Source of the DNA: an uncultured Eubacteriales bacterium
GTDB lineage: Bacteria > Bacillota > Clostridia > Oscillospirales > Acutalibacteraceae
NCBI GenBank assembly: GCA_910584745.1
Contig: CAJUDG010000011.1
Location: 67,284-131,283 of the forward strand
Direction of reading: 5' to 3'
Length of the DNA: 64,000 bases
Shown here: in pieces, positions 56,637-64,000 of the stretch
Layout: every line of letters starts with the position of its first letter
Position numbering within the stretch: the first letter of the stretch is position 1
Program-made: the position numbers and the translations under genes
Notes under the pieces: model-generated
The model's input: the letters and a program-made list of their open reading frames with translations, nothing else
Databases searched by the model: none
What the model was told of the DNA's origin: nothing

Positions 56637-58046
56637 ATGAAAAAAAGCCGGCGGCTGCAAGCGGGACTGTTGAGCGCCGTCATGGCGGCCCTCCTGACCC
56701 TTGGGTGCTGCGGCCCGGAGGAGCCCCAGAAGATAGACGAGCTGGTCCTGCCAAAGAACGACGGCCAGCCCGCAAAGCTGACCGTGGCAATAGAGACTCC
56801 CGAGGATATGGCCCATATCAGCACAAGCGGGTCATTGGAGCGGGTGATAAAGGAAATAATCGCAAGGTATCAGGCCGACTTCCCCGGCACCGAGATAGAA
56901 CTTATATATGACACCCGGGGCGAGAAGATAGCCGCCGGGGGAGATGACGCGCCGGATATCGAGCTTTTCACCGGCCAGGACCTCTATTACAAGCACAGGG
57001 ACCGGCTCCCCCGGAACACGGACTGGCTCATGGACCTGACCCCATACGAGGACGCCTGGACCGAGGAGGGCACCATATCCAACCCCGCAAACCTCATCAT
57101 GCGCTTTATGGGCGGGGACAAAATATACGCCGTCCCCTTCTCCTACGACCAGATAATGCTCTACTACCGCTGGGACCGGTTCCACGAGTACAACCTGAAT
57201 GTGAGCAGCGACAGCGAAAAGGTCTCCGTAATGGTCTGGGGCCGCTTTCTCGAGGCCGTGGACAGGCTGGGAGACAAGGGCCGGCTGGCCATAGACAAGG
57301 CTGTGAAGCCCTATCTTTTCGACGCCATCCTATGGAGCTGGGTGGGCCAGAAGCGCATCGCCGACACGGCGCTGGGGTACTACCAGCCCGACGGCAGCAC
57401 CATATTCACCCTGGAATCCGCCCAGAATGCGGTAAAGGCCTATGAGATGGTGCTTGAAAGGGATATGGGCGCGGAGGACCCCATCAAGGCCTTCATCGAC
57501 GGTCAGGCCGGCATGTACCTGGGCACAGGCATGGACATTCTGGAGCTTGAAAGGGAGATGCCCGGAAAGGTGAACGAGGACTGGTACGCCGTGGGCCTGC
57601 CAAAGGGCAACAGCGGCAAGATAGCCCCCCTGCTGGGATGGTCGGCCTGGGGAGTGAACAAGGACAGCCCGGAGCCGGAAAAGGCCGTGCATTTCCTCTG
57701 GTATATGACAAACGCTGATAATAACGCCCATATGTACATGGAGCTGAAGGACTATGGCGCAAAACCCATCTACCGGGAAATAGAGGCCTATGAGCCCTCC
57801 CTGCTGGAGGGCGGCCTGTACGGCGAGACAGACCTGCTGAACACCCCCAGCTACCGCTACGCCAGCGCCCCGCTGGCCTTCGGCGGAAGCGCCGGCGTAA
57901 ACGACCCGGTCTTCTCAACGCTGCTCGGCGGCCTTGAGAGCGGGGACGTTACGGCGGAGGAGCTGCTGGAGGGCCTGGACGCGGAGTACAAAAGGCTTAT
58001 CGACGAATACACCGCCGGGGGCGGCAGCCTGCCCTGGGCCGGTTAG
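56637..58046 (+). CDS. ABC-type extracellular solute-binding lipoprotein
   Basis: A 469-residue lipoprotein. The signal peptide ends in a lipobox LLTLGC (Cys24) followed by CGPEEPQ. The mature part has the family-1 solute-binding fold: IIARYQADFPGTEIELIYDT, a hinge near NLIMRFMGGDKIYAVPFSYD, and AFIDGQAGMYLG. Such proteins usually capture sugars or oligosaccharides for an ABC importer. No permease or ATPase gene is adjacent, so it either serves a distant importer or is an orphan sensor. GH42 and GH29 in the window make glycan capture plausible. Confidence 0.85.
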   Translation: MKKSRRLQAGLLSAVMAALLTLGCCGPEEPQKIDELVLPKNDGQPAKLTVAIETPEDMAHISTSGSLERVIKEIIARYQADFPGTEIELIYDTRGEKIAAGGDDAPDIELFTGQDLYYKHRDRLPRNTDWLMDLTPYEDAWTEEGTISNPANLIMRFMGGDKIYAVPFSYDQIMLYYRWDRFHEYNLNVSSDSEKVSVMVWGRFLEAVDRLGDKGRLAIDKAVKPYLFDAILWSWVGQKRIADTALGYYQPDGSTIFTLESAQNAVKAYEMVLERDMGAEDPIKAFIDGQAGMYLGTGMDILELEREMPGKVNEDWYAVGLPKGNSGKIAPLLGWSAWGVNKDSPEPEKAVHFLWYMTNADNNAHMYMELKDYGAKPIYREIEAYEPSLLEGGLYGETDLLNTPSYRYASAPLAFGGSAGVNDPVFSTLLGGLESGDVTAEELLEGLDAEYKRLIDEYTAGGGSLPWAG

Positions 58047-58063
58047 GATACGGAGGAAAACCC

Positions 58064-58834
58064 ATGAATGTAAAGCTTATAGCCTATACGCCCGACCCCG
58101 AGCGCACCGTGGCCTGTGCGGCCAAGCTCTGCTACTCCGCCGCCGGCATCGGCACGGTGATGGAGGGCCTTACAGAGGAGAAGACCATCTCCTTTATCGA
58201 CATGCTCACCGAGATAGGCCACGAGAGCCCCATCGAGCACGCCAGCTTCACCTTCGGCATAGAGGGGGTCTCCCGGTCCCTGCTGGCCCAGCTGACCCGC
58301 CACCGCCTAGCCTCATACAGCGTACAAAGCCAGCGCTATGTAAAGGAGTCCGCCTTCGAGTTCGTCATACCCCCGGAGATAGCCTCCATGCCTGAGACCA
58401 AGCGGGAGTTTTTACTGGCAATGGAGGAGGACCAGCGCCACTATGAGCGCCTGACAGAGCTCTTACAGCGAAAGCACGAGACCGACTTCCTGTCCCAGGG
58501 CCTCAGCGAAAAGGAGGCCCGCCGCAAGGCCGAAAAGAAGGCCATCGAGGACGCGCGCTTTGTCCTGCCCAACGCCTGCGCCACAAAGCTCATCTGCACC
58601 ATGAACGCCCGGGAGCTGACAAATTTCTTCACCCACCGCTGCTGCAACAGGGCCCAGTGGGAGATACGCGCCCTTGCCACCGAGATGCTGCGGCAGGTGA
58701 AGGCCGTGGCCCCAAACCTCTTTAAAAAGGCCGGCCCCCCCTGCCTTCGCGGCTCCTGCCCCGAGGGGAAAATGAGCTGCGGCAGAGCCCCGGAGGTCCG
58801 GGAGATGTTCAAAGGATTGGGGGCGGAAAAATGA
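58064..58834 (+). CDS. thyX: FAD-dependent thymidylate synthase
   Basis: A 256-residue ThyX that makes dTMP from dUMP using methylene-tetrahydrofolate and FAD. The ThyX motif RHRxxSxxxxSxR appears as RHRLASYSVQSQR (79-91). The segments GHESPIEHASFTFGIEG and FFTHRCCNRAQWEIR fit the family. It heads a run with an RpiB-like gene and tmk, so dTMP is made and then phosphorylated from one transcript. The stop overlaps the next start (ATGA). Confidence 0.97.
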   Translation: MNVKLIAYTPDPERTVACAAKLCYSAAGIGTVMEGLTEEKTISFIDMLTEIGHESPIEHASFTFGIEGVSRSLLAQLTRHRLASYSVQSQRYVKESAFEFVIPPEIASMPETKREFLLAMEEDQRHYERLTELLQRKHETDFLSQGLSEKEARRKAEKKAIEDARFVLPNACATKLICTMNARELTNFFTHRCCNRAQWEIRALATEMLRQVKAVAPNLFKKAGPPCLRGSCPEGKMSCGRAPEVREMFKGLGAEK

Positions 58835-59445
58835 AGATAGGCGTGATACAGGCCTCCTCCCAGCGGGAGAAGAACCCCCTGATATACGACTGCACTAAAA
58901 AGGCCGCCGAGCCTCGCGGCCACACCGTCATAAACTTCGGCGTATTCCCGGAGGAGACAGAGAACTGGTCCTATGTGGAGACCGCCTTTCTATCAAGTCT
59001 CCTGCTCTCAAGCGGGGCCGTGCACTTCATAGTCACCGGCTGCTCCTCTGGCCAGGGGATGATGCTGGCGTGCAACAGCCTGCCCGGGGTCCTCTGCGGC
59101 TATCTCCCCACTCCCCAGGACGCGTTCCTATTCGGCCGGATAAACGGCGGTAACGCGGCTTCACTGCCCCTTGGGCTGGGTTTCGGCTGGATGGGCGAGA
59201 TAAACCTCCAGTGCACCTTAGACAAGCTCTTTGACGGGGACTTCGGCGTGGGCTGGCCCCCGTCAGAGTCCGAACGCAAGCGCCGGGACACGGAGCTTTT
59301 AAAGGCGCTGAATTCCGCCGTGAAAAGGCCCCGCGCCGAATGTCTCGCCCGGTATCCGAAGGAGCTGGTAAAGAAGGCGGCGGGCCGGGAAAACGTCATG
59401 GAATATATACGAAAATTCGGAAAGGAGCCAGATATATGGGCCTGA
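58831..59445 (+). CDS. RpiB/LacAB-family sugar-phosphate isomerase-like protein
   Basis: A 204-residue protein. MKIGVIQASSQREKNPLI and VHFIVTGCSSGQGMMLACN are consistent with the RpiB/LacAB fold, where a Cys in the GCxxGxG loop acts in isomerisation. LCGYLPTPQDAFLFGRINGGNA replaces the usual RAA/NDANV pattern, so it is divergent. It lies between thyX and tmk with overlaps on both sides. A role in ribose 5-phosphate or deoxyribose metabolism for dTMP supply is a guess. Confidence 0.75.
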   Translation: MKIGVIQASSQREKNPLIYDCTKKAAEPRGHTVINFGVFPEETENWSYVETAFLSSLLLSSGAVHFIVTGCSSGQGMMLACNSLPGVLCGYLPTPQDAFLFGRINGGNAASLPLGLGFGWMGEINLQCTLDKLFDGDFGVGWPPSESERKRRDTELLKALNSAVKRPRAECLARYPKELVKKAAGRENVMEYIRKFGKEPDIWA

Positions 59446-60083
59446 TAGTTCTCGAAGGGCTTGACGGCAGCGGCAAGAGCACCCAGCTGCCCCTTTTGGA
59501 GGAGGAGCTCCGGCGGCGGGGCCCCGTGCGCACGGTGTCCTTCCCCGACTACTCCTCCCCCTCCTCGGCCCTTGTGAAGATGTACCTCTCCGGCGAGTTC
59601 GGGGACAGGCCCGGGGACGTGAACGCCTACGCCGCCGGGGCCTTCTACGCCGTGGACCGGTACGCAAGTTTCAAAAAGGACTGGCAGCGGGACTACGATA
59701 AGGGCATCACAATACTTGCCGGAAGATACGCCACCTCCAACATGATATACCAGATGGAGAAGCTGCCCCGGCCCCTGTGGGAGGAGTATATTTCCTGGGT
59801 GGAGGACTTTGAATACGTCAAGCTGGGCCTGCCCCGCCCCCACCGGGTGATATTCCTGGACATGCCCCTTGCGGCGGCCCAGAAGCTGCTGGCGAAAAGA
59901 TACGAGGAGAGCGGCGGAAAGAAGGACCTGCACGAGCGGGACCTGCGCTATCTCGAGAGCTGCGCCCAATGCGCAAGGTTCGCGGCGGAAAAGCTCCGCT
60001 GGCGGGTCGTAGACTGCGCAAGCGGGGGCGAGCCACTTGGCATTGATGAGATACACCGCCGGGTAGTCTCGGCACTTGATTAA
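59436..60083 (+). CDS. tmk: Thymidylate kinase
   Basis: A 215-residue dTMP kinase. The P-loop is GLDGSGKST (residues ~8-16), DR[YH] is seen as DRYASFKKDW, and FLDMPLAAAQKLLAKR leads to the LID region. It differs from the short TMPK by a larger insert around EEYISWVEDFEYVKLG, as in the eukaryote-like type. The ATG at 59436 follows AAAGGAG and overlaps the previous gene by 10 bases. It completes the thyX-tmk pathway step. Confidence 0.92.
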   Translation: MGLIVLEGLDGSGKSTQLPLLEEELRRRGPVRTVSFPDYSSPSSALVKMYLSGEFGDRPGDVNAYAAGAFYAVDRYASFKKDWQRDYDKGITILAGRYATSNMIYQMEKLPRPLWEEYISWVEDFEYVKLGLPRPHRVIFLDMPLAAAQKLLAKRYEESGGKKDLHERDLRYLESCAQCARFAAEKLRWRVVDCASGGEPLGIDEIHRRVVSALD

Positions 60084-60107
60084 AATATCAGGAAGGAGCA
60101 ATATTTT

Positions 60108-60653
60108 ATGGTATATGTGCTTTTAGCGGAGGGCTTTGAGCTGGTAGAGGCCATGGCCCCCGTGGACATCCTCCGCCGGGCAAAGGTAGATGTCAAGACC
60201 GTGGGCGTCACCGGCGGGACGGTAAAAGCCTCCAACGGCGTGCCAATAGTCGCCGACATTGAGATATCCGAGGCCTCCACCGAAGGCCTTGACTGCGTGG
60301 TCCTGCCCGGCGGCCTGCCCGGCACGCTGAACCTTGAGAAGTCCCATAAGGTCCAAAGCCTCATAGACTTCTGCGCCAAAGAGGGCAAACTTCTCGCCGC
60401 CATCTGCGCCGCGCCGTCCATACTGGCCCATAAGGGGCTCCTAAACGGCAAAGAAGCCACGGCCTTCCCCAGCTTCCAGAAGGATGTTGCGGAGGGCGGC
60501 GGCAGGCTCTCTGAGAGCCCTGTCGTCCGCGACGGGCAGTTCATAACCGCCCGGGGCATGGGCGTTTCCACCCGGTTCGGGCTGGCCCTGGCGGCGGCGC
60601 TCGCCTCCCCGGAGACGGCCGAAGAGATAAAGACGGGCATACAGTTTGCCTGA
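60108..60653 (+). CDS. DJ-1/PfpI-family protein
   Basis: A 181-residue DJ-1 superfamily protein. The nucleophile elbow is AAICAAPSILAHKG with Cys near residue 101, and the acidic partner is in VLLAEGFELVEAMAP. The order and length match DJ-1/YajL-type proteins that act as deglycases or chaperones against carbonyl stress. It lies 24 bases after tmk with AGGAG. Function within the run is unclear. Confidence 0.9.
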   Translation: MVYVLLAEGFELVEAMAPVDILRRAKVDVKTVGVTGGTVKASNGVPIVADIEISEASTEGLDCVVLPGGLPGTLNLEKSHKVQSLIDFCAKEGKLLAAICAAPSILAHKGLLNGKEATAFPSFQKDVAEGGGRLSESPVVRDGQFITARGMGVSTRFGLALAAALASPETAEEIKTGIQFA

Positions 60654-60672
60654 GTCAGGAGGTAGTCAGACA

Positions 60673-61989
60673 ATGAACCAGACACCACAGGACCCCCGGC
60701 AGGAGCGGCGCCAGCCGCCCCAAAGCCCCGGCAGGCAGAACTTCCAGGTAAATATTGACCGCCGGGACCTGATGACCGGCCCCATAGAGCAGCCCGCGGC
60801 CAGACGGCAGCCCGAGCAGTACCAGGAGCCCCACTCCATGAAAAAAGCCCAGCTCACCGACAAGGAGCTCCGGGCGGAGAAGCGTGCCCACAGAAAGCGC
60901 AACCGGGTCAAGGCCCGGAAGAATAAGCGCATATTCAAAATAGTCTGGCTCTGCATGGTGCTGCTCATATCCTTCACCTTCGCCAGCTACCTTATCGGCG
61001 GCTCCAACGACTTCTTCGGCGCGGGCCGGCCCCAGGGCAAGGCCGACGTGACCATCCCCGAGGGGGAGCTCACCGAGGACGCTCTGGCGGAGATACTCCA
61101 TAAGGCCGGGATAATCAGCAAGCCGGAGTTCTTCAGCCTTTACTGCAAGATAAAGGGCGATATCGACCGCTTCGGCCCGGGCACCAGGCTCCAGGTGGAC
61201 ACCGACATGGACTACGAGGCCATCATCACCGTCCTGGAGGGCGGCAACGAGAGCCGGGAGACCGTAAAGATAGCCTTCCCCGAGGGCAGCACTGTCCTTC
61301 AGATGGCAAAGCTTTTAGAGGAGAACGAGGTCTGCACGGCCCAGGAGTTCCTGACAGAGGTAAACTCCGGGGATTACACGGACTACAACGCCATAGCGGC
61401 TCTGGGCGCGGACACCGGGGACAAGTATTATAAGCTGGAGGGCTACCTCTTCCCCGACACCTACGACTTCTATAAGGGCGAGGACCTGGACGACGTGATA
61501 GGCAAGTTCCTCTGGAACTTCCAGCAGAAGTTTGACGACCGGCTGCAGCAGAAGCTGGAGGCCTCCGGCATGACACTTGACGAGGCTGTGACCCTTGCCA
61601 GCATCATCCAGGCCGAGGCCGCCGGCACCACGGATATGTTCAACGTATCGGCGGTCCTGCACAACCGCCTGAAATTCGGCGGGGACTACGGCATATATAA
61701 CCTCGAGTGCGACTCCACCTCCTTCTACCCCTATAAGAACGAGGAGGAGATGAACGAGATGGGCGGCACCCTCAGCCACGGGGCCTACGACACCTATCAG
61801 GTCAGCGGCCTGCCCGCCGGTGCCATCTGCAATCCCGGCCTGGACGCCCTGAACGCAGCCCTAAAGCCCAACGACTCCGGGGACGCGGCCGACTACCTCT
61901 ACTTCTGCCACTCGGCCGAGGGCGAGGCATACTACGCCACCAACGCCGACGACCACGAGTACAACAAGCAGCTGGCGGGGATCGAGTGA
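60673..61989 (+). CDS. mltG: Endolytic transglycosylase MltG
   Basis: A 438-residue membrane-anchored lytic transglycosylase that cuts nascent peptidoglycan glycan strands. The cytosolic N-terminus (~1-95) is Pro/Gln/Arg-rich. One membrane helix (IVWLCMVLLISFTFASYLIG) is followed by the YceG domain with the catalytic Glu in LASIIQAEAAGTTDMFNVSAV and the end GLPAGAICNPGLDAL. I chose the ATG at 60673, after CAGGAGG. The U32 peptidase gene follows with an overlap, a pairing common in clostridia. Confidence 0.95.
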   Translation: MNQTPQDPRQERRQPPQSPGRQNFQVNIDRRDLMTGPIEQPAARRQPEQYQEPHSMKKAQLTDKELRAEKRAHRKRNRVKARKNKRIFKIVWLCMVLLISFTFASYLIGGSNDFFGAGRPQGKADVTIPEGELTEDALAEILHKAGIISKPEFFSLYCKIKGDIDRFGPGTRLQVDTDMDYEAIITVLEGGNESRETVKIAFPEGSTVLQMAKLLEENEVCTAQEFLTEVNSGDYTDYNAIAALGADTGDKYYKLEGYLFPDTYDFYKGEDLDDVIGKFLWNFQQKFDDRLQQKLEASGMTLDEAVTLASIIQAEAAGTTDMFNVSAVLHNRLKFGGDYGIYNLECDSTSFYPYKNEEEMNEMGGTLSHGAYDTYQVSGLPAGAICNPGLDALNAALKPNDSGDAADYLYFCHSAEGEAYYATNADDHEYNKQLAGIE

Positions 61990-63221
61990 TGGAACAAATG
62001 AAATCTGTAGAGTTCAGGCGCAAGCCGGAACTCTTAGCTCCCGCCGGGGACATGGAGCGCCTTGAGGCCGCCGTGCGCTACGGCGCCGACGCCGTATACC
62101 TTGCGGGCAAGGACTACGGTATGCGCGCCGCCCCCGGCAACTTCACCCGGGAGGAGCTTAAAAGCGCCGTACAGCTCTGCCACGCCGCCGGGGTGCGCGT
62201 GCACGTGACCTGCAATACCCTGCCAAGAAACCATGAGCTCCGTGAGCTGCCGGACTTCCTCTCATACTGCGCCGAAATAGGCGTGGACGCGCTGATAATC
62301 TCGGACCTGGGCGTGCTGAGCCTTGCCCGGGAATACGCCCCCAATGTGGACCTGCACGTGTCCACCCAGACCGGCATCGTCAACTACGCCGCCGCCAAAG
62401 CCTGCCGCGACCTGGGGGCGAAGCGGGTGGTGCTGGCAAGAGAGGTGCCCCTCTCCGAAATAAAGGAGATACGCGCCAACATCCCCGGCGAACTGGAGCT
62501 GGAGGCCTTCGCCCACGGCAGCATGTGCGTCTCCTTCTCGGGCAGATGCCTTCTCTCAAACTACATGACCGGCCGGGACGCAAACCGGGGCCAGTGCGCC
62601 CAGCCCTGCCGCTGGGAATATTTTCTCACGGAAAAGCAGCGGCCCCAGCAGCACTTCACCATCGTGGAGCGCGGGGACGGCACGTACATAATGAACTCCA
62701 ACGACCTGTGCATGATAGAGCATATCCCGGCGATGATGGACGCCGGAATATGCAGCCTCAAGATAGAGGGCCGGGCAAAGTCCGCCTACTACGTGGCCTG
62801 CGTCACGGCGGCGTACCGGCGGGCCATCGACTTCTTCCATGAGCACCCCGGGGAAAAGCTGCCCCATGAGATACTTGAGGAGACGGAGAAGATGAGTCAT
62901 AGGGCCTACTCCCCCGGCTTCTACTTCGGCGGCGAACCCGGCCAGACCACGGACCGCAGCCATTACACCCGGAACTATCAGGTGGCCGCTGTCTGCGGGG
63001 GCAGGTCCGGGGAGTATGTGCTCCTGCGCCAGCGCAACAAATTCCTGAGGGGCGCCCAAGTGGACGTGCTCCAGCCCGGCGGGACCTTCACCGCCGAACT
63101 CAACGAGATATACAATGAAGACCTGGAGCCCATTGAAAGCGCCCCCCACGCGGAGATGACGGTCTACTGGAAAACTCCGCTGCCCCTTGAGAATGGGGCC
63201 TTTCTCCGCGTAAAGGTGTGA
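61989..63221 (+). CDS. U32-family peptidase-like protein (tRNA hydroxylation type)
   Basis: A 410-residue member of the U32 group. KPELLAPAGDMERLEAAVRYG opens the TIM-barrel-like domain; the U32 signature is EAFAHGSMCVSFSGRCLLS, with the following GQCAQPCRW cysteines probably binding an iron-sulfur cluster. Related proteins (TrhP/RlhA) take part in RNA hydroxylation with prephenate, rather than proteolysis. I chose the ATG at 61989 because its first base is the last of the mltG stop. Confidence 0.9.
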   Translation: MEQMKSVEFRRKPELLAPAGDMERLEAAVRYGADAVYLAGKDYGMRAAPGNFTREELKSAVQLCHAAGVRVHVTCNTLPRNHELRELPDFLSYCAEIGVDALIISDLGVLSLAREYAPNVDLHVSTQTGIVNYAAAKACRDLGAKRVVLAREVPLSEIKEIRANIPGELELEAFAHGSMCVSFSGRCLLSNYMTGRDANRGQCAQPCRWEYFLTEKQRPQQHFTIVERGDGTYIMNSNDLCMIEHIPAMMDAGICSLKIEGRAKSAYYVACVTAAYRRAIDFFHEHPGEKLPHEILEETEKMSHRAYSPGFYFGGEPGQTTDRSHYTRNYQVAAVCGGRSGEYVLLRQRNKFLRGAQVDVLQPGGTFTAELNEIYNEDLEPIESAPHAEMTVYWKTPLPLENGAFLRVKV

Positions 63222-63377
63222 CAGGACAGAGAACCCGTCCTTCAGAGCGCCCGAAATAAGTGAAAGTATGTTACCTTACCCTATTTTCACAGTTAGGTAC
63301 TAGATTTTTTCCCGGGCTTGGTATATAATTAGGACGTTGACTTTTACACCGGGAAGAGCTTGGGATGGGGGAGCCGT

Positions 63378-63806
63378 ATGAAAGACGTTGCGTATGTTTC
63401 CGTGCAGAGTGAGGACTTGGCGACCAAGCTCAAGCGTTACCGCCTGCAGGTGGGTTTCACTCAGAAGAACGTCGCCGAGGTCCTGAATATTTCACGTTCG
63501 ACCTACACCTATTACGAGCTGGGCAAGACCAGCCCGGATCCGGCCACACTTAACCATATCGCAAAGCTCTTCGGCCTGTCGGTGGAGGAATTTTTTGACG
63601 ACGAAACGTCCACCGATATGCTCTATGATTCCGGGGCCAAGCGTGTCTCGAAAAAGGTCAAGGCCGACCCCGAAAAGATCGGCGACCTGACCACCGGCGA
63701 AAAGTCCATCGTGGCTTTCCTGCGCGACAAAGGCGTCTCCGCCGGCGATGCCCTGGACACGCTGAAAATCCACTTCAGTTCCGAACCAAAACGGCGCGGC
63801 TACTGA
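63378..63806 (+). CDS. XRE-family transcription regulator
   Basis: A 142-residue protein with an N-terminal Cro/CI-type HTH (LKRYRLQVGFTQKNVAEVLN, then SRSTYTYYELGKTSPDP) and a C-terminal extension of about 65 residues with a short helical region (DDETSTDMLYDSGAKRVSKK). The ATG at 63378 has GGGGGAG a few bases upstream. A TATAAT at about 63332 gives it its own promoter. Target genes are unknown. It is the last protein gene in the window. Confidence 0.88.
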   Translation: MKDVAYVSVQSEDLATKLKRYRLQVGFTQKNVAEVLNISRSTYTYYELGKTSPDPATLNHIAKLFGLSVEEFFDDETSTDMLYDSGAKRVSKKVKADPEKIGDLTTGEKSIVAFLRDKGVSAGDALDTLKIHFSSEPKRRGY

Positions 63807-63961
63807 CCCACGACAGAAACCGACATCTTTTTCGCCGCCCATATGCTATAATACGTCTGTACGACAGATGTGCACACAAAAAGCCACGCCTGCACTCTGT
63901 CATTGTACGCCCAATTTATCACAAAGCTGGCTACCGCGAGTTTCGCGGTTGCCATAAATAT

Positions 63962-64000
63962 GCGCTTGTAGCTCAGTTGGATAGAGTATCAGACTCCGAC
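63962..64000 (+). tRNA. tRNA-Arg (CCG anticodon), 5' part
   Basis: It begins GCGCTTGTAGCTCAGTTGG, an acceptor stem plus D-arm, and continues to CAGACTCCGAC, where the anticodon loop CTCCGAC gives CCG (Arg, codon CGG). The window ends inside the anticodon arm, so only the 5' half is present. A TGCTATAAT extended -10 lies upstream at about 63843-63851. Confidence 0.88.

Noticed and set aside
63222..63260. Terminator after the U32 gene
   Set aside because: GGAC/GTCC gives only a 4-bp stem with no T-tract.
1..64000. CRISPR array, phage, transposon or integrase
   Set aside because: No regularly spaced repeats, terminal inverted repeats or recombinase genes are visible.

Overview
The window looks like the chromosome of an anaerobic, endospore-forming, GC-rich member of the Clostridia, most likely Oscillospirales. 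Support comes from the sporulation genes (spoIIR, ylbJ, yqfC, yqfD), the Firmicutes blocks phoH-ybeY-dgkA-era and yqzL-recO, anaerobe oxygen defence (rubredoxin, rubrerythrin, PerR), FeoAB, ThyX, and intracellular glycosidases (GH42, GH29) typical of gut bacteria. Genes are densely packed, with many ATGA or TAATG junctions. I see no phage, transposase, IS element or CRISPR array, so this is core chromosome with some accessory genes.

Layout. 1-8.9 kb (minus strand): feoAB, an M28 peptidase, cysS-cysE, a small P-loop kinase, a PRPP-synthetase-like protein, a GH42 beta-galactosidase and a flavodoxin-like reductase. 9-12.1 kb (plus): a GyrI-like protein, a transglutaminase-like protein and an HtrA protease. 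12.1-16.7 kb (minus): a YbaK deacylase, an MFS carrier, a small membrane protein and a CtpE-like P-type ATPase. 16.8-17.7 kb: a strongly promoted gene for a cytoplasmic ricin-type lectin with a histone-like tail. 17.7-19.7 kb (minus): perR, an acetyltransferase and the rubrerythrin/rubredoxin genes. 19.7-21.7 kb: two TrkA-type proteins and an SH3 lipoprotein. 21.8-23.9 kb: rpsB-tsf. 24.8-30.2 kb (minus): yqfC-yqfD-phoH-ybeY-dgkA-(two unknowns)-era, divergent from ylbJ. 31.6-38.3 kb: an SLH glycosidase, efp, a CD1247-like protein and addB. 38.4-48.4 kb: spoIIR, a metal exporter, then a long minus-strand run yqzL-recO-GNAT-mutS2-unknown-PHP-Lrp-aminotransferase-ispE. 48.6-51.3 kb: an HTH/membrane pair and a Na/Pi symporter. 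51.5-63.8 kb (plus): ispDF, a GH29 fucosidase with a coupled transglutaminase-like gene, nitroreductase, a solute-binding lipoprotein, thyX-rpiB-like-tmk, a DJ-1 protein, mltG, a U32 peptidase and an XRE regulator. A tRNA-Arg gene is cut by the right edge.

The most unusual signal is a family of five structured elements, each lying a few to about 30 bases after the stop codon of a housekeeping gene (cysS, rpsB, era, efp, ispDF) and always in the sense orientation of that gene. They share the layout GTCC, stem-loop 1, GGG, then stem-loop 2 with a GGGGCAGNGCCCC core. Both stems are kept by compensatory changes between copies, which points to selection on RNA structure. I do not recognise it as a named family. 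Other points of interest are candidate sporulation promoters for spoIIR and yqfC/ylbJ, a double palindrome at addB that shares half-sites with the promoter of an XRE gene, an ispD-ispF fusion with a repeated linker, and a rubredoxin with a one-residue deletion in its first metal knuckle.
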